Shown one piece after another: positions 7,386 to 14,551 of a stretch of DNA of 17,768 nucleotides; within the stretch, counting starts at the first letter, position 1, and the number at the start of each line of letters is the position of its first letter. The translations under genes were made by a program, and so were the position numbers. The DNA is from Candidatus Coatesiibacteriota bacterium. GTDB taxonomy: Bacteria; B130-G9. The DNA is taken from assembly GCA_016929465.1 (NCBI GenBank), contig JAFGIT010000137.1, positions 1 through 17,768 on the forward strand. The letters run 5' to 3'. The notes beneath the pieces were generated by a model. That model did not search any database. It was not told the origin of the DNA and saw only the letters and a list, made by a program, of their open reading frames with translations.

Positions 7386-9581
7386 ATGAATGGAAGATTT
7401 GGGCTGTCAATTGCCGTTGCCTTTATCGCGATCATCCTGGTCGCGTGGCCGGCACTCGCCACGACCTACTACGTCAACGGAACCATTGGGGATGACACGA
7501 ACGATGGGGCACGGAGCACGCCCTGGAGGACAGTCTCCCACGCGCTCGAGAATATAGGTAACTCCACAGCGAGTAATCCCGCCAGGCTGGAAGTGTCCTC
7601 GGGCAATTATTCTGCCGCTGCAAACGGCGAGAGCTTCCCGCTCGTCATGCACAGCTATCTGACCATAGTCGGAATGGGGCCGGAATCAACGGTTCTCGAT
7701 GGCGGGCAATCTTCCCCCCACGTCATATTTGCGGAGGGCGTAGTATCTGCGGTAATAGAGGGGATCGCTCTTACCGGGGGCAAGGCTGAGGGAGATTGGC
7801 CAGACTCTTGCGGTGGCGGAATCTGCGCGATTGACTCCGATATCACGATCCGAAACAGCAAGATGTACACAAACAACGCCGCAGGCATCGAGAAGCACGG
7901 CGCTGGGGCGGGCATCTACCTCTATGGGGATTGCTCTCCCGCAGTTGAAGATTGCGAATTCGTGATCAATGTGGCGAGCACGGGCGGCGCTGGCATCTGC
8001 GTTGAATATTACTGCAAGCCGACGATAACCGGCTGCAAATTCGATCGAAATACAGGGGCCGCGATCCAGGTTCTCCGGTGGGCGGAGGCGGCCATCTCCA
8101 ATTGCTCGATTACCGAGAATACAGGCGGCGTGGTACTGGAGGACTTCTCGACAGCCGTAATAGAGGAGTCGAATATAGCCCGGAATAATTCTGACAACGG
8201 CGCGGCCGTCAAATGCAGTCACCACTGCGAGGTCACAATTCAATCCTGCACGCTCTGGTCGAATGTCGTGACCGGTGATGGCGGCGCAGTTTCTTGCGAA
8301 CGAGAGGGCGTCTGCAACATCATCGATTGCGAAATATCGCTTAACACAAGCGGCCAAAGCGGCGGCGGAATCAGCAGCGTAGGTTCGTCCCTTCTGCTTT
8401 TGGACTCCAGCATCAGTTCGAACTCATCGAGAGGTGAAGGAGGAGGCGTTTTCTGCGGACAGGACTCCACGGCGATAATCGAGAACTCCGACATCGCGGG
8501 GAATGACGCTCCGTGGGGAGCCGGGATCGCCTTCTGTGACAACGCTGCGGGTGATCTGACATCCTGCAATTTCATGCAGAACGATGCGGAATCAGGCGGT
8601 GGCGCGGTATTTTGTCGAGATTATTCATCGCCGAGATTCATGCACTGCGAACTGCAGGACAATGCAGTTACAGGTGAATCGCCAATGGGCGGTGGGGCCT
8701 TCTATAGCGAGTACTTCTGTGACCTCGAGCTTATCAACTCGCTTGTGACAAGCAATGAAACCGCAGGTTCAGGCGGCGCTTTCTTCTTCAAGGAATATTG
8801 CGAGCCGGTACTCAAGAACGTCACTGCCTGGGACAACATCGGCAAGCCTTCGAGCATCTATTGCGACGGCTGCTGCGAATTGGTCGTGGAGAATTGCATC
8901 ATCTGGGGAGGCGAGGAAGGGATTGCAGCGCTCGATGAAAGCGCCGTAGAAGCGTACCATTCTTGCATTTTTGGTGGACACAGTGGCACGGGAAGCGACA
9001 ATATCGACCAGGACCCGCGGTTCGCGACCGCACCTGACCAACGAGGCGATTATTACCTTAGCTCGTTGGCCGCAAAGCAATCCGAGGATAGTCCCTGCAT
9101 CGATGGTGGGTACGGGCTGGCGGAGTACTCCGAGGCCGGGCTCTCATTCCGCACCACCCGGACAGACCGCGGCTTCGACAGTGGCGACATAGATATGGGC
9201 TACCACTATCCGGCTGATATCCCGAACATCAGATGCTATCTGAATTCGACCGAGTATCGTATCGGGGACACATTCAGCCTGTCTATCCGCGTTTCGAATC
9301 CTGCAGATACCGCGAAGTGGGCGGACATCTATGTGGCAATCGTGATGTCATCGGGCGAGATATTTTGCATTGGTACTCATGGGCTCACATACGGTATATC
9401 TGCGATGGAATCAGACTACAACATGCCCGCAGGCCATCTCTTCGGGCCTGAGATGATTGTGCAAACGCTGGTTCCCGGAGGTTGTCCGACGGGCACCTAT
9501 TTAGCAGTAGGGGCACTCTTTGAGCCAGGCACGATGACAGAGATTAGCGAGATGAGCCTGGTCGAGTTCGAGATGAATTAG
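7386..9581 (+). CDS. Secreted right-handed parallel beta-helix protein, Cys-rich
   Basis: A 731-residue exported protein. Residues 1-25 are a signal peptide ending WPALA, followed by the TYYVNGTIGDDTNDG opening (DUF1565-like) common at the start of such beta-helices. From ~110 to ~530 there are repeated coils of 23-27 residues with GGG/GAGI turns and an '[NDS]C.[IFL]' step (Cys190, 217, 240, 288, 315, 394, 421, 504, 527; Ser or Asn in other coils). DQDPRF...YYLSS...SPCIDGG (541-575) is the familiar closing motif of this group. A beta-sandwich-like domain (613-731) ends the protein and resembles that of the propeller protein. GAGGAGAG precedes the ATG. Families with this fold include polysaccharide lyases and adhesins; I see no clear catalytic set, so a surface structural or binding role is likelier. 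Confidence 0.85.
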   Translation: MNGRFGLSIAVAFIAIILVAWPALATTYYVNGTIGDDTNDGARSTPWRTVSHALENIGNSTASNPARLEVSSGNYSAAANGESFPLVMHSYLTIVGMGPESTVLDGGQSSPHVIFAEGVVSAVIEGIALTGGKAEGDWPDSCGGGICAIDSDITIRNSKMYTNNAAGIEKHGAGAGIYLYGDCSPAVEDCEFVINVASTGGAGICVEYYCKPTITGCKFDRNTGAAIQVLRWAEAAISNCSITENTGGVVLEDFSTAVIEESNIARNNSDNGAAVKCSHHCEVTIQSCTLWSNVVTGDGGAVSCEREGVCNIIDCEISLNTSGQSGGGISSVGSSLLLLDSSISSNSSRGEGGGVFCGQDSTAIIENSDIAGNDAPWGAGIAFCDNAAGDLTSCNFMQNDAESGGGAVFCRDYSSPRFMHCELQDNAVTGESPMGGGAFYSEYFCDLELINSLVTSNETAGSGGAFFFKEYCEPVLKNVTAWDNIGKPSSIYCDGCCELVVENCIIWGGEEGIAALDESAVEAYHSCIFGGHSGTGSDNIDQDPRFATAPDQRGDYYLSSLAAKQSEDSPCIDGGYGLAEYSEAGLSFRTTRTDRGFDSGDIDMGYHYPADIPNIRCYLNSTEYRIGDTFSLSIRVSNPADTAKWADIYVAIVMSSGEIFCIGTHGLTYGISAMESDYNMPAGHLFGPEMIVQTLVPGGCPTGTYLAVGALFEPGTMTEISEMSLVEFEMN

Positions 9582-9597
9582 GCCGTCAACTATTCTC

Positions 9598-9621
9598 GGT
9601 GCGAGATGACAGCTCCGCACC
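9598..9621 (+). terminator. Possible weak terminator after the beta-helix gene
   Basis: GGTGCG (9598-9603) pairs perfectly with CGCACC (9616-9621) around a 12-base loop, 17 bases after the stop codon. The following bases (CGTTCTTGATTT) are only moderately T-rich, so termination would be inefficient or assisted. Confidence 0.3.
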
Positions 9622-9702
9622 CGTTCTTGATTTACATCGAATTCATTCTGCGTGCGGCAAAATAAGCGCTGTCTGACGGGATTCCTTCTCGTTGGTCGCC
9701 GG

Positions 9703-9724
9703 TAGGGCTCGCCTTTACGAGGCC
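9703..9724. repeat. REP-like hairpin 1
   Basis: TAGGGCTCG..CGAGGCC: CTCG/CGAG plus GG/CC flanks with one bulged G and a CCTTTA loop. It starts with GTAGGG much as the next hairpin starts with GTAGGA, which suggests related copies. Weak on its own. Confidence 0.3.
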
Positions 9725-9748
9725 GCGCGATAGATGCGGTCTCCGATC

Positions 9749-9781
9749 TGTAGGAGCGGCGGCTTGTCCCGCCCATCTACA
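9749..9781. repeat. REP-like hairpin 2
   Basis: Ends TGTAG (9749-9753) and CTACA (9777-9781) pair; an inner GGCGG (9758-9762, allowing register shift) pairs with CCGCC (9769-9773) around a short CTTGTC-type loop, with a small internal mismatch. This GTAGGAGCGGC...CCCGCC..CTACA layout resembles short repetitive extragenic palindromes scattered in many bacterial genomes. Only one clear copy is in the window. Confidence 0.45.
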
Positions 9782-9940
9782 TATTCGGGCAGAGGCACGG
9801 CCAGTCGCTATAGGTTGTATCCAGCCCATTTGCGGGATCCATCAATCCCCCTTTCGTCCATTTATCGCTTATATTGCAGAGAGCGAATGAATGAGGCCGA
9901 TCAAGTGTGTCCGAGGTTAAACTTAGTAGCGGTGATAGGA

Positions 9941-9969
9941 TTGACAGGAGTGCTTTCGGGCTCTATATT
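9941..9969 (+). promoter_or_regulatory. Sigma70-type promoter of the yggT-ABC operon
   Basis: Perfect TTGACA (9941-9946), 17-base spacer, TATATT (9964-9969). Transcription would start near 9976, about 24 bases before the yggT GTG, leaving room for its GGAGG site. This is the best promoter match in the window. Confidence 0.75.
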
Positions 9970-9999
9970 CTCAGCTGATCAAGATACGGAGGTTAAGTT

Positions 10000-10290
10000 G
10001 TGGCAGGAGCCTTTCTGATTTCGCTGGCAGAACTGGTCATTTGGGTCCTGACCGCTTTGATTTACGTGATCATGGCCAGGGTCGTGCTCTCCTGGATCAT
10101 CAGACCAAATCCCTATTCGCCGCCCAATCCTGTAGTCCACTTTCTGAGCGCTGTGACTGATCCTCTTCTCAATCCCCTACGTAGGATATTGCCTCGCCTG
10201 GGACCGCTCGATCTTTCTCCGATGGTGGCTATTGCCATATTGATGTTTCTGAAGATATTTATTCAAAGAAGCGTCCAAGCCGCTTTCTGA
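10000..10290 (+). CDS. yggT: YggT family membrane protein
   Basis: A 96-residue integral membrane protein of the YggT family (a single YggT unit; some homologues carry two). Two hydrophobic helices (about 8-30 and 70-90) flank the conserved loop with SWIIRPNPYSPPNP and DPLLNPLRRILP. Start is GTG with GGAGG seven bases upstream. The family is linked to osmotic tolerance and to cell-division or sep-gene neighbourhoods in some bacteria, but its biochemical role is not known. Here it heads a transcription unit with an ABC transporter: seven bases separate its stop from the likely ATPase start, an unusual partner for the family. Confidence 0.88.
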   Translation: MAGAFLISLAELVIWVLTALIYVIMARVVLSWIIRPNPYSPPNPVVHFLSAVTDPLLNPLRRILPRLGPLDLSPMVAIAILMFLKIFIQRSVQAAF

Positions 10291-10297
10291 GATATTG

Positions 10298-11245
10298 ATG
10301 ACAAGCGTAATCGAAATAGAAGGTTTGAGGAAGACATATCGATCTGGAATCCGACGCAAGGGAATAGATGCCCTGAATGGGCTTGATCTATCCGTCGCCG
10401 GGAATGAGATATTCGGCTTCTTGGGGCCTAATGGCGCGGGAAAGACGACCACTCTCAAGATCCTGGTCGGACTTTTATTTCCGTCATCCGGGAATGCTAG
10501 AGTCTTGGGCAAACCTCTGAGAGACCTCTCAGTACTGAGCCGTATAGGTTTTTTGCCGGAGAGCCCGCACTTCTACGAATATCTAACCTGCAAGGAACTG
10601 CTCGATTTCTATTGCCGGCTCTTTCGAATTCAGAAGGCTGAGCGGAGCAAAAGGGTGGATGCACTCCTTCTGGATGTTGGATTGGAGAACGCCGCAGACC
10701 TTCAGGTAAGGAAGCTTTCACAGGGCATGAGGCAGAGATTGGGAATCGCACAAGCTTTGATCAACGATCCAGAGCTGATTTTCCTCGACGAGCCTATGAG
10801 CGGACTCGATCCTGTCGGCAGACGCAAGATAAGGGATATGATTCACGGACTGAAATCTCGCGGCAAGACGGTCTTCTTCAGCTCCCATATACTCCAGGAT
10901 GCAGAACTGCTTTGCGACCAGGTGGCAATCATCAGGAAGGGACGCCTCGTGACCCAGGGCAAATTGCAGGACATCCTTGCGCCGAAGCAGGCATCCTATG
11001 AAGCAGTACTTACGGATATCCCCGACGCCGCCATTGAGTCGCTCTCTCGGGTATCCGAAAGCCTGGATAAGCGCGACGACCGACTGCATCTCGTTATATC
11101 GGGGCGGGACAATTTGCTTGCAGCGCAGCGCATTGTCGTGGACTCGAACGGCGCAATCGATTCCCTTGCCAAGACGAGAGGTTCTCTCGAGGATACTTTC
11201 ATCGAGTTCATCGAACAAGGGCTGGAAGGAGGCAAGGCAGGATGA
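10298..11245 (+). CDS. ABC transporter ATP-binding protein
   Basis: A 315-residue ATPase of the ABC-2/NatA-like class. Visible motifs: Walker A GPNGAGKT (43-50), signature LSQGM (140-144), Walker B IFLDEP (161-166) and the switch His197 in SSHILQ. The usual Q-loop Gln is replaced by a FLPES sequence (85-89), as is common in this subfamily. About 90 residues follow the nucleotide-binding domain (KLQDIL..., then a small alpha/beta tail), a typical C-terminal extension. I use the ATG at 10298; a TTG directly before it (10295) is possible. The stop overlaps the permease start as ATGA (11242-11245). It powers export through the permease encoded next; the substrate is unknown. Confidence 0.93.
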   Translation: MTSVIEIEGLRKTYRSGIRRKGIDALNGLDLSVAGNEIFGFLGPNGAGKTTTLKILVGLLFPSSGNARVLGKPLRDLSVLSRIGFLPESPHFYEYLTCKELLDFYCRLFRIQKAERSKRVDALLLDVGLENAADLQVRKLSQGMRQRLGIAQALINDPELIFLDEPMSGLDPVGRRKIRDMIHGLKSRGKTVFFSSHILQDAELLCDQVAIIRKGRLVTQGKLQDILAPKQASYEAVLTDIPDAAIESLSRVSESLDKRDDRLHLVISGRDNLLAAQRIVVDSNGAIDSLAKTRGSLEDTFIEFIEQGLEGGKAG

Positions 11246-12006
11246 AAATCTGGGCCATCTGCCTGAATACCTTCCGGGAAACGGTCAGAGATAAGGTGTT
11301 CATACTGCTGGTCGTCTTCGCGATCATCATGATCATCGCGTCGCGTGTCTTCGGCTTTTTGTCTATTGGGCAGGAGATGAAGATAGTGAAGGACGTCGGG
11401 CTCGGGAGTATCTCCATATTCAGCCTTTTAGTAGCGATTTTCGTGGGCACGACGCTCGTCCACAAGGAGATTGATAAGAGGACGATCTACACTATAGTCT
11501 CGAAGCCGATCAGGCGTTACCAATTCATCGTCGGCAAATATGCTGGATTGAATTTGACAATTCTGGTCAATGTGGCAATGATGTCGGCCTTCTTCTATCT
11601 TTCAGTCAAATTGATGGATGGCACATGGTCTTTTGACCTTACTATGGCGATTTTGCTTATATATATAGAAGTTATGGTTGTCACCGGATTCGCTCTCCTC
11701 TTCTCTACCTTCGCGTCGCCGACTTTGAGCGCGGTCTTCACGTTTCTCATATACTTGGCCGGCCACTTGGCGAAGGACCTGAGGTTCTTCGGAGAGCAGT
11801 CGATGAATATATACCTGAATGTGCTGAGCACAGGGCTCTATTACATTCTGCCGAACCTAACGAATTTCAATACCAAGAACGAGGCGGTTCATGGATTTCC
11901 GATAGCCTCGACGTTCTATGCCTACTCGATATTCTATGGTTTGTTTTATTGTGCTATTCTTGTTACCGTATCGTCCTGGATTTTTAAGAGTAAGAATCTC
12001 AAGTAA
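11242..12006 (+). CDS. ABC-2 type transporter permease
   Basis: A 254-residue membrane subunit of the NosY/ABC-2 permease type with about six hydrophobic helices: ~20-40, 50-72, 105-125, 133-152, 158-178 and 228-248. The opening MKIWAICLNTFRETVRDKVF is the amphipathic N-terminal helix typical of the family, and the stretch VHKEIDKRTIYTIVSKPIRRYQFIVGK (split here as KEIDKRTIYTIV and SKPIRRYQFIVGK) is the conserved cytoplasmic coupling region. It is coupled to the ATPase gene by a 4-base overlap, so the two form a single exporter. No substrate-binding protein is nearby, consistent with export. Confidence 0.9.
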   Translation: MKIWAICLNTFRETVRDKVFILLVVFAIIMIIASRVFGFLSIGQEMKIVKDVGLGSISIFSLLVAIFVGTTLVHKEIDKRTIYTIVSKPIRRYQFIVGKYAGLNLTILVNVAMMSAFFYLSVKLMDGTWSFDLTMAILLIYIEVMVVTGFALLFSTFASPTLSAVFTFLIYLAGHLAKDLRFFGEQSMNIYLNVLSTGLYYILPNLTNFNTKNEAVHGFPIASTFYAYSIFYGLFYCAILVTVSSWIFKSKNLK

Positions 12007-12033
12007 TAAGGTGCTTGTGGTTTAATGGATTTT

Positions 12034-12108
12034 GGGCCCATAGCTCAACGGCAGAGCCCCCGGCTCATAACCGGTAGGTTCCTGGTTCGAGTCCAGGTGG
12101 GCCCACCA
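12034..12108 (+). tRNA. tRNA with CAT anticodon (elongator Met or, by acceptor bases, Ile2)
   Basis: A full cloverleaf of 75 bases including an encoded CCA. Acceptor GGGCCCA/TGGGCCC, D-stem GCTC/GAGC with a 7-base loop, anticodon stem CCCGG/CCGGT (outermost pair C-T unpaired), loop CTCATAA with CAT at 12066-12068, T-arm CCTGG-TTCGAGT-CCAGG. The 1-72 pair is G-C, so it is not the initiator. C4-G69 and C5-G68 are features that the lysidine synthase TilS uses to recognise tRNA-Ile2 in E. coli, so Ile2 is quite possible. It lies 27 bases after the permease gene. Confidence 0.93.
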
Positions 12109-12153
12109 TATAGCCCTCGCGTCGATCATCACCATCACTATCATTGTGATCCA

Positions 12154-12195
12154 ATGGCTCCTGAATTGTCGCTGCTGAGTGCTGGCTGGAGCCAT
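12154..12195 (+). repeat. Inverted repeat in the leader of the zinc-ribbon gene
   Basis: ATGGCTCC (12154-12161) and GGAGCCAT (12188-12195) pair perfectly over 8 bp with a 26-base loop, between the tRNA and the GTG at 12230. No T-run follows. It may help 3' processing of the tRNA transcript or shape the mRNA leader; no function is shown. Confidence 0.35.
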
Positions 12196-12229
12196 AGCCC
12201 CCTCACGGGCCTGCATAGGAGGTGAGTTA

Positions 12230-12955
12230 GTGCCATCCAAAGACCAAGCCGTCGAACTCGAACTTCTCATAAAGCTGCAAGATATACAGGCAAAAATCAG
12301 GGAAATTGAGAAGTCAACAAATGCCATACCGCAGAATATCGAGCTGATCCAATCCGGACTGGAGCGCTCGAAGGAGGAGATCGAGCAAACCCAAAAGCTT
12401 CATCAAAGCCTCGAATCACAGCTGAGAAGCTATGAGAATGAGATTGTCGATAGAGATGAGAAGCTGAAGCAGTATCAGGGACAGCTACTGACGGTCAAAA
12501 CCAATATTGAATACGCGGCAATGCTGAAGCAGATCGATTCCCTGAAGCGAATGAATGAGGAGACCGGCGAGCAGATATTCCATGTCGAGGAAGAGATGGA
12601 GCGACTTCGAGAGAGCCGGGCCGAGAAGGAGACTGCGTACAAGATAACGAAGGAAGAGTGTGACGCCAAAGTCAAGGAGCAGCGGAAGGAGCTGGATGAG
12701 ATCCAGAAGGAAATCGAAAAGCTCAAGAGCCAAGCCAAAACCTTGAGGGCGAAGATATCACCCCGCCTCCTTTCGATATTCGAGCGAATCTCGAGAGCAA
12801 GAGACGGAATCGCCGTGGTGCTCGCCAACGGCGGTATCTGCCAGGGGTGTTATACCAGCATCCGACCACAGGTATTCGATGAGATAAGACGAGGCGGCTC
12901 GATTGTCCAGTGCGAGAGCTGTTCCAGGATCCTATTCTACGACGTGAATTCGTAG
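12230..12955 (+). CDS. Coiled-coil protein with C4-type zinc ribbon (HP0958/CdsZ-like)
   Basis: A 241-residue protein. About residues 5-180 are a long charged coiled coil (repeated E-K-L/I heptads). The C-terminus is a C4 zinc ribbon: Cys204-x2-Cys207 (ICQGC) and Cys228-x2-Cys231 (QCESC), with the family's GGxCxGC...P sequence. This is the zf-RING_7 (PF02591) layout, as in Helicobacter HP0958, which binds flagellar mRNA and RpoN, and chlamydial CdsZ. I choose the GTG at 12230 because AGGAGG lies seven bases upstream; the longer frame from 12179 adds unconserved residues. It is followed after 25 bases by an RNase H gene, a neighbourhood known in other phyla and suggestive of an RNA-related role. 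Confidence 0.88.
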   Translation: MPSKDQAVELELLIKLQDIQAKIREIEKSTNAIPQNIELIQSGLERSKEEIEQTQKLHQSLESQLRSYENEIVDRDEKLKQYQGQLLTVKTNIEYAAMLKQIDSLKRMNEETGEQIFHVEEEMERLRESRAEKETAYKITKEECDAKVKEQRKELDEIQKEIEKLKSQAKTLRAKISPRLLSIFERISRARDGIAVVLANGGICQGCYTSIRPQVFDEIRRGGSIVQCESCSRILFYDVNS

Positions 12956-12980
12956 GCTCAATTAGTTGCGTCGTTAATTT

Positions 12981-14435
12981 ATGATGCCTGAATCTGGTCC
13001 GGACAAGACCGATCGTGCATATATCTATCTTGATGGCGGTTCAAGAGGGAATCCCGGCCCGTCGGCGATCGCTTACATCATAAAATCATCCGATCAGGGG
13101 ACAGTCCTTGCCGAAGAATCGAAATACATCGGTGAGACGACGAACAACGTTGCCGAATATACGGCGCTGCTTTCCGCGCTCGAGCACGCTGGCCGCATGG
13201 GGATCAAGGATGTGCTCGTTCGCTCGGATTCCAAACTAACCGTAAGACAGGTGAGCGGGAAATGGGCAGTAAGGAATGAGAGAATGAGACAGCTTTGCGC
13301 GGCATGTCAGCTCGCAGCCAGGGCTTTTCGACGATTCCGGATAGAGCACATCCGGCGCGAGCTAAATGCCGAAGCTGACAAAATGGTCCGGATTGTCCTG
13401 AAGGCCGAGGCGAAGTCAGAGGCAGCCCATCGGAAATCGGAGCAATGCGGAATTCTCGAACCCGAGGCCGTCATTCACGTCGCCGGAAGTGTCAAGGGCC
13501 AGAAAGGCCATGCTGCAGCAGCATATATTATTACTGATGCTGATGGTCAGGTCCTGGCAACGCAAGCAATGTACTTGGGCAGGAAATCGCCCGATGTCGC
13601 TGACTACGCTGCTATCTATATCTCGGCAAAAAAGGCCGAGTCCCTCGGGCTAAGAAGAGTTCTTTTCAAGTCCGATAATATGCTGGTCGTGAAGCAGCTT
13701 TGCGGGGAGTTCAAAGTCAAGAGCGAGAAACTGATAAAGCCGCACGCGAAATGCAGGCAGGCTCTGGCGGTTTTCGAGGACTTTGGGATAGAGCATATCT
13801 CGCGCGAGTCGAATGAGGCGGCCCGTCAAATGGCTTCCGAGGCCAAGAGAGCGCATGAAGAGGAGGACTCGCGAAAAGAGGCCGATAACAGGAGTGGCCT
13901 CGAGGCCGAGGCGAAGAAGACGCACGCCGAAATGACGCTCGATTTCGAGCCCGACGGCATCATCTTTGCTGCCGGTTCATTTAAGGGGGCGTCGGGACAC
14001 GCGGGTGCTTCGTTTATAATCACCACTCCGGATGAACTGGTGATAGCGGATCACTCGAGATATCTGGGGAGTCGCCCCGCAAATGTGCCCGAGTATGCTG
14101 CGGTTTTTTTATCAGCGAAGAGGGCGAATTCGCTGGGATTGAAGAAGGTGATTATCAAGCTCGACAATGTTCTGGTCGCAAAGCAACTTGCGGGTGAATA
14201 CAAGGTAAAGAGCGATGCTCTCAAAAAGCCGTATGCGGACTGCATTCAGGCGCTCGGGGATTTTGAGAGATTTGCGATACAGGTGATCGCGCGCCCTACA
14301 AACAAAACAGCCCATCGCATGGCCTTGAAGGCCATAAAGGATCATGAAAAAGAGGAGGATCGAGAGGATACTGAAGGCGAAAAGGGGAACCCTGCATCGG
14401 CGAGAATGGTTCAAGATTCGGAACTTGACAGCTGA
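12981..14435 (+). CDS. Protein with three tandem RNase H-like domains (first active-type, others degenerate)
   Basis: 484 residues. Domain 1 (~13-137) has the RNase HI opening YLDGGSRGNPGP and all four metal ligands: Asp18, Glu59, Asp83, Asp133 (DEDD), so it should cut RNA in RNA-DNA hybrids. Domain 2 (~163-286) has Ala168, Asp208, Asp232, Arg282 at these places, and domain 3 (~326-448) has Ala331, Glu371, Asp395, His445. Both lack the first and last Asp, so they are probably inactive. Over the matching segments 198-240 and 361-403, domains 2 and 3 are identical at 24 of 43 positions, whereas 49-91 and 198-240 match at 15, so the last duplication is between 2 and 3. Charged linkers (about 287-320 and 450-470) separate the domains. 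There is no clear Shine-Dalgarno before the ATGATG start. Confidence 0.85.
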   Translation: MMPESGPDKTDRAYIYLDGGSRGNPGPSAIAYIIKSSDQGTVLAEESKYIGETTNNVAEYTALLSALEHAGRMGIKDVLVRSDSKLTVRQVSGKWAVRNERMRQLCAACQLAARAFRRFRIEHIRRELNAEADKMVRIVLKAEAKSEAAHRKSEQCGILEPEAVIHVAGSVKGQKGHAAAAYIITDADGQVLATQAMYLGRKSPDVADYAAIYISAKKAESLGLRRVLFKSDNMLVVKQLCGEFKVKSEKLIKPHAKCRQALAVFEDFGIEHISRESNEAARQMASEAKRAHEEEDSRKEADNRSGLEAEAKKTHAEMTLDFEPDGIIFAAGSFKGASGHAGASFIITTPDELVIADHSRYLGSRPANVPEYAAVFLSAKRANSLGLKKVIIKLDNVLVAKQLAGEYKVKSDALKKPYADCIQALGDFERFAIQVIARPTNKTAHRMALKAIKDHEKEEDREDTEGEKGNPASARMVQDSELDS

Positions 14436-14454
14436 ATCATTGTTTTTGTATGCT
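14425..14454 (+). promoter_or_regulatory. Sigma70-like promoter for the parvulin lipoprotein gene
   Basis: TTGACA (14425-14430), 18-base spacer, TATGCT (14449-14454). It overlaps the last codons of the RNase H gene and would give a leader of about 90 bases before the ATG at 14552. Assigned by match only. Confidence 0.5.
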
Positions 14455-14551
14455 GCAGCCGATGAAGCAAACCGGCTGGCCTGGGTCGGCTGGGGTGGAT
14501 TTCTTAAGTGACCAGGGCCTGACAAATAAATCTATTTTTACGGAGGAACGC

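Larger units (their letters stand above)
9582..9940. other. Gene-free stretch with hairpin repeats
   Basis: No credible gene fits here: the open frames lack binding sites and resemble no family. It holds a possible weak terminator after the beta-helix gene (9598-9621) and two neighbouring REP-like hairpins (9703-9724 and 9749-9781). The promoter of yggT follows immediately. Confidence 0.6.

Noticed and set aside
7686-8357. Minus-strand open frame of 223 codons
   Set aside because: Antisense to the repetitive beta-helix gene, where codon bias keeps the other strand open.
9734-10018. Plus-strand open frame before and into yggT
   Set aside because: It starts in the REP-like repeat, runs across a strong promoter and overlaps the yggT start in another frame; no binding site.
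12127-12138. CATCACCATCAC, like a His-tag or vector sequence
   Set aside because: The flanking sequence is ordinary chromosome between a tRNA and a conserved gene; chance repeat.
12022-12327. Minus-strand open frame over the tRNA
   Set aside because: It includes the reverse complement of the tRNA (a well-known source of false proteins such as 'AHLDSNQEPTGYEPGALP').
14112-14525. Minus-strand open frame of 137 codons
   Set aside because: Antisense to RNase H domain 3 and the promoter region; no family features.
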